Shown: one piece after another, positions 1 to 6,131 of the stretch
Layout of the letters: each line of letters opens with the position of its first letter
Numbering within the stretch: the stretch's first letter is position 1
Assembly: GCA_003354225.1 (NCBI GenBank)
Contig: PIVH01000359.1
Coordinates: forward strand, 1-6,131
Reading direction: 5' to 3'
DNA from: Globobulimina sp.
Taxonomy: Eukaryota; Foraminifera; Rotaliida
Length of the DNA stretch: 6,131 nt
Translations under genes and position numbers: made by a program
Notes under the pieces: model-generated
What the model saw: only the letters and a program-made list of their open reading frames with translations
Told to the model about the DNA's origin: nothing
Databases searched by the model: none

Positions 1-1167
1 AACTATTATATCATCAATATCCGAACATTCAGTAACAAACTCATCTTTAAGTGCTGCTGATATTTTATTGCTATCACTCGACTTTCTGCGTTGTCTGCGA
101 TGGACACTCGGCGGCGGCGTCGAATTGCGATGTTTTGCAAACTGATTAATATTATTATTATTTTTATTCTTTTTATTGGTTGGTCTCAGAAAATGTGGTA
201 CGTTTTGCCTCCACGGCTTTTGTTGAATTAATTTAAATTCATAAACAACATTCGTTACAATTTCAATCTTGTCATTATTTTGTATTTCTGCGCTTTGATT
301 GATTGCCAAAACCGGCTCTTTGTCGTTGATGGTCATATCATTCACTTTGGAGTTCCTCTGTTATTTATTTTGTTTTTTGTGTAAACGGATTGATTAATTT
401 TAGAAGTTTGTAACTTGGATGTTTGTGAGATTCAAACTGAAGTTGTGATTAATTGTGGCATGTTTCGCCGATATGGCACTTCTTATGGAGGCGGGCCAAA
501 CTTTGCGATCATTCACATTCCATCTCCTCCCAATCACAAATGGCGAGGTACAAATATTGAATGTTGGCATATTTGCGGTTAACGGCATTAGTTTTGCGTA
601 ACAATAAAAAATGCCAACATCGTTATTATTATTTTTAGAGACAATATTTATGTTTAATTTGTTTTTGCAGCGCCAAATTGTCGGATAACTGCTCAGTTTG
701 TTTGGGTATTTTGGCGTAATTATAACATTTGGAGAGATCAACGAAAACAATGCAAATTCCCAAAGGAAAATGGATGGATTTGATGCTTGATTATGACTGA
801 AACGGTGCAATTTTGTGGCAATTTCATCAATATTACCAATGGCCAAACCATTCAAATATTTTGCTTGATTTATTTCCTTTTTATTATTTATTTTAATGAT
901 ATTTAGTAATTTGGCGACTGCTTTGAGCTGCGATGTGGCGCAATCCATCAAACCAATGATTTTGCCGTTGCTCAATGAGTCGCAGTTGCGTAATAAGTAT
1001 TTTCTGCGATTTACAATGAATTGGGCGATGGTCACCGTGTCTGGCATTAGGATTCGGTCAATCTGATCCAATGCGGCTAGGCGTTGCTTGAAGGAGTTGG
1101 CCATTAGCACACTGTTTTGAGGTAAAAAAGGTAACTTTGGTTTCGATGCTATGATTGTTATCACCAT
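1..1167 (-). CDS. FHA-domain protein, two exons, C-terminus cut by window edge
   Basis: Exon 1 is 1167-415 and exon 2 is 357-1, giving 370 residues with no stop before the window edge. Joining them completes a forkhead-associated (FHA) domain at about residues 190-296. It has VIGRR with G213/R214, SAKH with S233 and H236, then N253 in NSKVN just after the splice, and hydrophobic strands ending near YEFKL. FHA domains bind phosphothreonine peptides, and the Arg, Ser and Asn positions are the usual contacts. The common NG pair reads NS here, and the loop between GR and SxxH is long. Residues 1-185 match nothing I recognise. The tail has an Asn/Lys run (312-320), a Pro run, a basic cluster HRRQRRK (337-343) that could be a nuclear localisation signal, and an acidic end. 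The frame is open for 31 codons upstream of ATG 1167 without another Met, so the start could instead be M22 (or M23-equivalent downstream Met) or lie in an unseen upstream exon. A nuclear signalling or chromatin role is inference only. Confidence 0.72.
145..180 (-). repeat. Low-complexity AAT/AAA-rich coding tract (Asn/Lys run)
   Basis: The minus strand has four consecutive AAT triplets (162-151) inside a longer AAT/AAA-rich stretch, encoding an Asn/Lys-rich linker after the FHA domain. A similar, shorter Asn run is encoded at 636-622 in the same gene. Such triplet tracts are common in AT-rich genomes and are prone to length change. Confidence 0.55.
358..414 (-). other. Intron, 57 nt, splitting the FHA domain
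   Basis: The donor reads CAA|GTTACA and the acceptor AATAACAG|AGG on the minus strand. The intron is phase 0 and holds three in-frame stops (TAA at 402, 396 and 363). Removing it joins the SxxH half of the FHA domain to the NSKVN half, which is the main evidence for it. A CTAAAATTAATC stretch near the donor could hold a branch point. The donor is weaker than the GTATG donors elsewhere in the window. Confidence 0.75.
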
Positions 1168-1332
1168 CTCCCTGCTGTGCAGTGCGAGGATAAATCTAAA
1201 AGATAATTCCTCGAAATCAAAGTACGAGAAGTATTCAAAAATATTAATTACAAAAAATACATCATACTATTAACAAATATAAGATAATGAAACAAACTGT
1301 ACAAAAAAGAAAAATTTATTTACAGAATTGAG
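1168..1332. other. Short intergenic gap between the MCWS and FHA genes
   Basis: This 165-bp AT-rich gap separates the membrane-protein stop from the FHA start. Besides the AATAAA at 1320-1315, the minus strand has TATCTTTTAG and CTGCACAG just before ATG 1167. Both could serve as splice acceptors if the FHA gene has an upstream exon or if the mRNA is trans-spliced. Nothing else is evident. Confidence 0.4.
1315..1320 (-). terminator. Candidate polyadenylation signal of the MCWS membrane-protein gene
   Basis: A perfect AATAAA hexamer lies on the minus strand 12 nt after the TAA stop at 1335-1333, followed by a T-rich stretch. The position suits a very short 3' untranslated region, as expected from the tight gene spacing. 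The motif is common by chance in AT-rich DNA, and the sulfatase and ADP-ribosyltransferase-like genes have no matching hexamer just after their stops. Confidence 0.4.
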
Positions 1333-2190
1333 TTAATTTGAAATTAATTCTATTTCTTCTGAGGTTTGATTGCATTGATCATCCGGTTGCGGCTGCGATT
1401 GTGGTATTACTTCATATTTAATCATATGCTGTTTCGTAGCAGATATTAAATTATGTGCCGCAAATAATCTGCTGTTAACAATACATTTTGCGATATGAAC
1501 GTAAGAAATGCTCCAAATAATCATAGTGACGCCGGTCCAGCACCAAATGGAATATCCCTCCGGACCAAAAAACCAACGCAATGAGATATACAATACCAAC
1601 ATACACAAATTCGGCACAAATAAAAGCCATCGCGGTTTGTATAGAATTAATGTCAAAACCACTGGCAGCAAATAGCAGACATAAAAAAAAGCTTCAAATA
1701 AATCATCATTTAGCAATACAAAGGTTGGAGGAGACCAAACCTGATGGCCGCGTTCGCCAACAAATATGCATGGTTTTATTGTCTCGGAGTTGTAAAAACA
1801 AAATGGTAAAATCTTCAAAACGAAATAAAAAACAATTTCCAAAGCATACAAATATTTGAAGACAATATTTTTGATCCATTTTGTATTGTTCATATTGCTT
1901 AAGATTGTCGCGTAAGATACGTATGAAACAGATACAGGAATCGTGCCAACAATGATAGAAATGATGAAAAAATTAATTTTATTCAGGTTATTGCAATTTG
2001 ATTCTGGTTCAGGTTCATTGCGATCAATTCCAAATTTCCAGACAACGAATGAGCAAAATTCTTGAATTACCACAGGTATTATCACCAATAACAGATACCG
2101 ATCAATATACAGGTTTCTGCGGAACAAATATATTGAACATAAAATATCAAATAAAAAAAAAGCTAATGACACTTCCCAACTCCAACACAT
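1333..2190 (-). CDS. Multi-pass membrane protein with MCWS N-terminus, function unknown
   Basis: This intronless gene encodes 285 residues from ATG 2190 to TAA 1335-1333. I see about seven hydrophobic segments, near residues 5-24, 32-52, 72-97, 109-133, 164-184, 187-208 and 213-234. A polar, Asp/Glu/Gln-rich tail follows (about 258-285). The first residues, MCWSWEVSLA, and the IWCWTG motif at the start of the last membrane segment resemble an uncharacterised family of small multi-pass proteins found in algae and other microbial eukaryotes, often beginning MCWS. I recall this as a DUF family (possibly DUF5765), but that assignment is from memory. The Pro/Glu-rich loop after segment 2 and the Cys-containing loop between segments 4 and 5 are the main non-membrane parts. 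The ATG start is supported because the conserved-looking MCWS lies right at it. No transport or enzymatic residues can be named, and seven segments alone do not make it a GPCR. Confidence 0.85.
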   Translation of the reverse strand: MCWSWEVSLAFFLFDILCSIYLFRRNLYIDRYLLLVIIPVVIQEFCSFVVWKFGIDRNEPEPESNCNNLNKINFFIISIIVGTIPVSVSYVSYATILSNMNNTKWIKNIVFKYLYALEIVFYFVLKILPFCFYNSETIKPCIFVGERGHQVWSPPTFVLLNDDLFEAFFYVCYLLPVVLTLILYKPRWLLFVPNLCMLVLYISLRWFFGPEGYSIWCWTGVTMIIWSISYVHIAKCIVNSRLFAAHNLISATKQHMIKYEVIPQSQPQPDDQCNQTSEEIELISN

Positions 2191-2195
2191 GATTC

Positions 2196-2209
2196 AAGTG
2201 TTCACACTT
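2196..2209. repeat. 14-bp inverted repeat just upstream of the membrane-protein start codon
   Basis: The sequence AAGTGT-TC-ACACTT has perfect 6-bp arms around a 2-bp centre. It ends 6 bp before the ATG at 2190. It could be a binding site for a dimeric regulator or lie in the 5' untranslated region, but a single copy gives no proof of function. Confidence 0.35.
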
Positions 2210-2229
2210 TAGGTTTTTTTTGATTAAAT

Positions 2230-2237
2230 TTTTTATA
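2230..2237 (-). promoter_or_regulatory. Candidate TATA box for the membrane-protein gene
   Basis: TATAAAAA on the minus strand lies about 40 bp upstream of the ATG at 2190, inside the 162-bp gap after the sulfatase gene. If used, it would give an mRNA with a leader of only 10-20 nt. The surrounding DNA is AT-rich, so a chance match is quite possible. Confidence 0.3.
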
Positions 2238-2352
2238 GCTTATGGACGTATGAATGTAATTTATGTATTAAACATCACGAATTTAAAACATGATGAGTTT
2301 AAATATATAAGCTCTTTAAATCAAAAATATGCATCCTTCGAATTCTGTTGAC

Positions 2353-4197
2353 TCAAATCGTGTGACACGGCTCAGCAGAAACAAGCTGTTGTCTCCAATC
2401 CACGACTTTGTTCCAATCATTCTCATCAAATCCATGGTACGTATGTTGAAATTGTAAATATAACTCAGTGCTGTTAGATATATTCCAATAAAACTCCTCA
2501 AAAATACGGAAATCCTTTTGTTTGGCCAAACAATCAACAAATTCATAATCATAAAGACCTGTCAATATCTGTTCCATTTCAGTTGCTATTTCTCGATGTT
2601 CCATGACAACATTCTGTATTTCTGACGGATCCACATTCAAATTAAATAGCTGCGCAGAATAATTCTGAAATGCCTTCAAATAATGACCATATTGAATATA
2701 TTTCCAATCCCCTTTCCGTACCATAAACAATCCCGTATTTGCTTGAACAGCGTGGTATTGAGAGGTCACAAAATCAGGTCTCGTTCTATTTAAATGATCA
2801 TTTCCTTGCTGCTCCGGTTCCATCAAAAATGGTTTCACCGAATACCCAGACAACCACTGCGGCACAGTTCCTCCTCCGAGCTCAATCAAAGTGGGCAGGA
2901 AATCTATGCTTTGGCTCAGATTACGAACCAAAACATTCGATTTTATATTTGGACCCGCAAAAAACATAGGAATCCTCGCCACGGCTTCGTAGAGTGTGTT
3001 TTTCCATATTTGCCGATGTTCCATATTCATCTCGCCGTGGTCTGACAGGAAAATAAAAATAGTATTTGTTAAATTGAAGCCATTTTCAAAAGCACCGTTT
3101 ATAACTGTTCCTAAAATGAAATCCGTTTCACTGTTCATTGCATAATATGTCTGGCGAACCATTTGGATCTCCGCCGCACTGAAATGGCCTGACACAGTTT
3201 TGGCGACAGTCGCAAAATAATCTGCGGGATGCATCGAGCTCTCATTAATCCAAATTGGAAGCGGTATATCTTTGGTGTCGACTTGTTTGAGCCATCTCGC
3301 ATTGCTATAAAATGGCGGATGCGGTATATTGATACTACAATGTAACAACCACGGCTTTGAAGGCTTTTTGTGTCGCAAATGCCGCAATTTCTCAATGCAT
3401 ACTGCAGCCGTCGTATAGTCGACTTTGGCCGTCGGTTCCTCGATGGTGTCGTTGGTGATGTTAACTGGCGTTTTGGTGCTTTGTGGCCGTACAATGTTGG
3501 CAGATCGACTACTTTCCGCCAAACGTGGTCCTTTATGGAATCCGGTGGCATATCCAAAGCCATCCACAAACGTTTTCTGTATTATTTATTAATTTCATTG
3601 CTTCAGTTCCATTGAACTACACACCAATTTACAAAACTTAACTTGTTTGATTCTCTCTGTTATATATCCGCCAATATCCAACTTGCCATACAAATAAACA
3701 TCATATCCAATATGAGTCATTGCGTCCAGTAATGTGTAATTTAGTCCTTGTAATTTGGCCCATCTTTGACAAACCTCAATGTTGTAATAATGGACACAGG
3801 CTGGATCTAATAAATTCTGTTTGGAATCCATAGCTAAACCCATTTGATTGCCAAACGCTTTTATTTCATCAATACGCCTTCCCGTAAACAGGGCAACTCT
3901 GCCTGGCACACACTGCGGTGAATTGGTGTAATGTCTTATGAATGAGACTCCTTTGTTGGCCATGGCACGGAGGTTCGGCATATTCATCAGATTGTATTGA
4001 TGTGCGGTGGGATCCATGTTTCTTCCATCCATGCTATCACACTGACAGACAACAATTTAATTAACAGTATGTCCGTGTAATGCATATTGCAGTATGTACA
4101 CATCGCATACCATTAAAAATATGATATTGGGCTGTGTTGACTGTGCCGACATCGAATGAATTATGCAGAGAATACATATGATCCATATCAGTTGCAT
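2353..4197 (-). CDS. ARSK: Secreted/lysosomal sulfatase, arylsulfatase K-like, three exons
   Basis: Exons 4197-4111, 4041-3643 and 3576-2353 join in phase 0 to 569 residues. Sulfatases hydrolyse sulfate esters using a Cys-derived formylglycine. Arylsulfatase K is known as a lysosomal glucuronate-2-sulfatase acting on heparan and chondroitin/dermatan sulfate. Visible features are a hydrophobic signal peptide (about 1-18, likely cut near MSA|QS), the first metal-site Asp in CDSMDGR (D31, just after splice 1), CVPGR at 73-77 with C73 as the formylglycine precursor, GKLD (K149), IPHPP (H248), and SDHGE (340-344, D341/H342) followed by MEHRQ and a Lys at 354. The SSMHPADY block, the MEHRQ block and SGYSV-x-PF are what make it ARSK-like rather than a generic sulfatase. 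Nine N-x-S/T sequons (N130, 201, 273, 330, 381, 425, 467, 527, 530) fit a secretory glycoprotein. The length is close to animal ARSK (slightly over 530). Substrate specificity is inferred from family only. Confidence 0.88.
3577..3642 (-). other. Intron 2 of the sulfatase gene, 66 nt
   Basis: The donor is CAA|GTTAAG and the acceptor AATAATACAG|AAA, in phase 0, joining IKQ to KTFVDG. Three in-frame stops lie inside, so the exons cannot be read through. A second possible donor, TTG|GTGTGT, would shorten the intron by 18 nt and add six residues. GTTAAG is preferred because its match to the consensus is better and its size agrees with intron 1. Confidence 0.78.
4042..4110 (-). other. Intron 1 of the sulfatase gene, 69 nt
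   Basis: The donor is ATG|GTATGC and the acceptor TTGTTGTCTGTCAG|TGT, with a clear pyrimidine-rich acceptor. The intron is phase 0 with an in-frame TAA. Splicing joins NIIFLM to CDSMDGR, restoring the N-terminal sulfatase strand and first metal-binding Asp and attaching the signal peptide. Confidence 0.88.
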
Positions 4198-4315
4198 GTT
4201 CGAAATTTAAAGTTTTTTTTTTGAGTATAAAGTTATCCAAATATTAATTATCAAATATTTATAAATTTCAAAAACAACAGAAAAATAATAAAACATATAT
4301 AATACATTAGCTTAA
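4198..4315. other. Short intergenic gap between the ADP-ribosyltransferase-like and sulfatase genes
   Basis: This 118-bp AT-rich gap must hold the 3' end of one gene and the promoter of the next. An ATTTATAAAT palindrome sits around 4257-4266, about 60 bp upstream of the sulfatase ATG, and could be a TATA element. A run of ten A residues lies on the minus strand nearer the start. No AATAAA is present on the minus strand. Confidence 0.35.
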
Positions 4316-6121
4316 TCATACATAAGCCTTTTCCACCTCAACATGTATATCAATAATCTTATTCAAACCATTCGCAATAATTGTAATATCACCTCCCGCG
4401 TCAACTGCTTGTTTAATATTTTCAAATAGATCTTGTTGTTCATTTCCTAAAACCAATGTAAGATCCTCATAATTGCTATCCAAGCACACAACACTTCTCT
4501 TCCCTTCATCAAATGAATCAAATTCATATTTTCGAACCATTTTCATTGCATCCTCTTTTTTTCTTTCTTGAATATATTGATATAACCGCTTACAAACTAC
4601 TTTATTGTTATTCATATCTAATAACTGACACAATTGCTCCACATTCTCGCAATGATGAAACAGTTCACCGTCACATACATCCACTTTCTCCATTGCACCA
4701 ATGAATTTATCCTTTAATTTCTGTGGGAATTTAGCTCCTTTATTTATTGAATTCACCCAATTAATGCAATCATTAACATCCCAATCCATCATATTTCTAT
4801 CAACTTTAACAATTTTCCTTTTAATACGTTTAGAATTCTTGACTTGATCCTTTGATGTTTGTTTTGTTAACAATACCCTTTGTATTCCATGCTTTTGATC
4901 CAATATCTCGCAAGAAAAGCTATTCGAGGACCAGCCACCAATACTTCTTGCAAATAATATTTCGCATTCATCCGGAAACTTGGAGAGCCAGGAAACGTCA
5001 CAACAATATACATTCTTATCATTTTTAAACAGCTCATCAATTTCTAATATCATTCCTTTCTTACCCATAAATTTTGTTGCTACATGTTCTTGCCACGAGG
5101 TGCTGACATAGGTAATAAAATATCTGTCCTTCACCAATTTGTCCGGCAAATACACGTTATTTAAACCCGCATATACCTTAATATTATCATCAATCAATAA
5201 CAATTATTTTAAACAGATATATTATACAAAGGTAGAGGCAGATACGCATATTAATATTGACAATATATGGAATGCAACAATTTTAAGATATATTTATAAA
5301 AACCATACCTTAAACTGACCAAATTCTTTTTGACTCAACGCATATATGGCCCAATACAAACAATAATCAAACCATTTCCATTTTTTATAATTGCCACTGC
5401 GATGTTGATATCCTATGTCGACGCAACATTTCTCGCTGCCTGTCATCAATACCAACGCCAACATTTGTCCTTTGGTCAAAGGCTTCCCCATTAAAACATG
5501 TCGTTTTGATTTCATCTTTCTTTTCACAATTTTTTCAACGATATATTTTCCATTTGCAGTCGGCCATAAATCATCTTCAAATCCATTACATTTCACTTCA
5601 TTCATTAACTGATCATAAAACCCAGCTCCATCCTCGCGTCGTTTTAGTGCCGCAAACTCTTCCTCTGTCGGTATATATAATGGGCGATTTTCATATTTAT
5701 TTGAGCTCATAATAAATTCTTTCATACTCGATCCCTTTTCCTCCTGTTTGACATAGGTAGGAGGATGCCTATATAACGCCATATGACATTTATAATCAGT
5801 ACGTATTTGACCACGTTCTGTCTCTTTGAATGCCTGACAATTTTGTTTATGCGGACACAGCGGTTTATCACTAAATTCATCTTGAAAATGTGTCTCATCC
5901 TCAATATGCACCAAATACTCTTCATCAAATGCTTTATGTTCAATCATGTCGCGATAAATAGGACATATCATCGGATCTAATTTCTCCTCTTTCCCTTCTT
6001 TCTCATCATCATTGAGCATATATTCGCATGTGATGCACGACTGTATTGTATGATGATAAACACCAGTAACTACCAAATATAATCCTTTGTTTTGTATAAC
6101 ATCCACGTTAAATGTATTCAT
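4316..6121 (-). CDS. ADP-ribosyltransferase-like protein with PBZ-like finger and SAM-like domain, two exons
   Basis: Exons 6121-5309 and 5176-4316 give 557 residues. Region 1 (about 86-122) has C89-x5-C95 preceded by KPL and H113-x5-H119 followed by Pro. This resembles a poly(ADP-ribose)-binding PBZ finger with a longer middle loop, and C53 with nearby His residues may add metal ligands. Region 2 (about 213-372) looks like an R-S-E type ADP-ribosyltransferase fold: LTKGQMLAL helix, WFDYCLYWAIYALS helix, VYAGL right after the splice, YVSTSW (S296-T297-S298), GMILEID, then FPDECEILFA with E341-x-E343. Region 3 (about 400-475) has the pattern of a SAM domain (W403, DCINWV, KFIG, LCQLL, ending in a helix). 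The last 80 residues are unassigned. The catalytic Arg expected in the YRG position is Ala274, so activity is uncertain. The ATG lies 10 bp from the window edge, and the frame stays open to the edge, so the true start may be farther upstream. Confidence 0.78.
5177..5308 (-). other. Intron of the ADP-ribosyltransferase-like gene, 132 nt
   Basis: The donor is AAG|GTATGG and the acceptor GATAATATTAAG|GTA, in phase 0, joining FGQFK to VYAGL. The intron is AT-rich with an in-frame TAA soon after the donor. The acceptor lacks a strong pyrimidine tract, so its exact position is less sure than the donor. It is supported by the ADP-ribosyltransferase core running straight across the junction. Confidence 0.78.
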
Positions 6122-6131
6122 TTTTATGTTC

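Noticed and set aside
1-336. ATG at 336 as the start of a separate gene
   Set aside because: The codons just upstream (NSKVND) provide the missing FHA strand and Asn once joined at the 358/357 acceptor, so the ATG is an internal methionine.
1333-2190. G-protein-coupled receptor call for the seven-segment protein
   Set aside because: No DRY, NPxxY or other receptor-family motif is present, and the MCWS/WCW anchors suggest an unrelated uncharacterised family.
1581-3045. Several short plus-strand open frames (1581-1859, 1998-2192, 2739-2969, 2794-3045)
   Set aside because: They lie opposite well-supported coding exons, have no recognisable motifs, and are explained as antisense shadows.
3135-3569. 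144-residue minus-strand open frame overlapping the sulfatase
   Set aside because: It is an out-of-frame reading of exon 3, rich in Arg and Ile with no domain pattern, while the sulfatase frame carries all the motifs.
3565-3576. GTG at 3567 as the start of a separate 404-residue sulfatase C-terminal gene
   Set aside because: An ACAG acceptor three codons upstream joins it in phase to the N-terminal sulfatase exon; together they make one full-length sulfatase with a complete active site.
3600-3660. In-frame stops between sulfatase exons taken as signs of a pseudogene
   Set aside because: The stops fall inside short AT-rich stretches with GT and AG ends at positions that restore the sulfatase fold, so introns explain them without any damage to the gene.
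5177-5203. TTG at 5203 as the start of an independent 295-residue gene
   Set aside because: The nine residues from TTG to the AAG|GTA acceptor lie in the intron. The ADP-ribosyltransferase core continues directly from exon 1 into VYAGL, so this is exon 2 of the same gene.
4513-5980. Short plus-strand open frames opposite the ADP-ribosyltransferase-like gene (4513-4704, 5415-5712, 5783-5980)
   Set aside because: They are antisense to conserved domain-coding sequence and show no independent evidence.
1-6131. Bacterial or phage origin, CRISPR array, tRNA/rRNA genes, transposon ends
   Set aside because: Spliced genes and a glycoprotein-type sulfatase point to a eukaryote; no regularly spaced repeats, cloverleaf-like RNA genes, transposase frames or long terminal inverted repeats were seen.

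Overview
The window looks like a compact, AT-rich eukaryotic nuclear genome. Four protein-coding genes all lie on the minus strand, with only about 118-165 bp between them. Three of the four need short GT-AG introns (57, 66, 69 and 132 nt) to read through. Open frames that stop within one exon join into recognisable domains only after splicing, and no bacterial-type ribosome binding sites or operon overlaps are seen. The sequence does not fix the species. The gene content (secreted arylsulfatase K-like enzyme, FHA protein, SAM protein) fits a protist or small-genome invertebrate better than a fungus or plant.

In transcription order (high to low coordinates): (1) 6121-4316 is a two-exon, 557-residue protein. 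It has a cysteine/histidine motif resembling a stretched PBZ zinc finger, an ADP-ribosyltransferase-like core that straddles the intron, and a SAM-like helical domain. (2) 4197-2353 is a three-exon, 569-residue secreted sulfatase most like arylsulfatase K, with the formylglycine motif, the SDHGE metal-site motif, a signal peptide and many N-glycosylation sequons. (3) 2190-1333 is an intronless 285-residue protein with about seven membrane segments and an MCWS N-terminus. (4) 1167-1 is a protein running off the left edge whose FHA phosphopeptide-binding domain is split by a 57-nt intron, followed by an Asn/Lys/Arg-rich tail.

No common pathway is evident: a secretory or lysosomal sulfatase, a membrane protein, a likely nuclear FHA protein and an ADP-ribosylation-type signalling protein are probably just neighbours. 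The most interesting locus is the ADP-ribosyltransferase-like gene. It keeps the STS and E-x-E motifs but has Ala where the family's catalytic Arg is expected, and it combines this domain with a possible poly(ADP-ribose)-reading finger and a SAM domain. No RNA genes, mobile elements, CRISPR arrays or long repeats were found.
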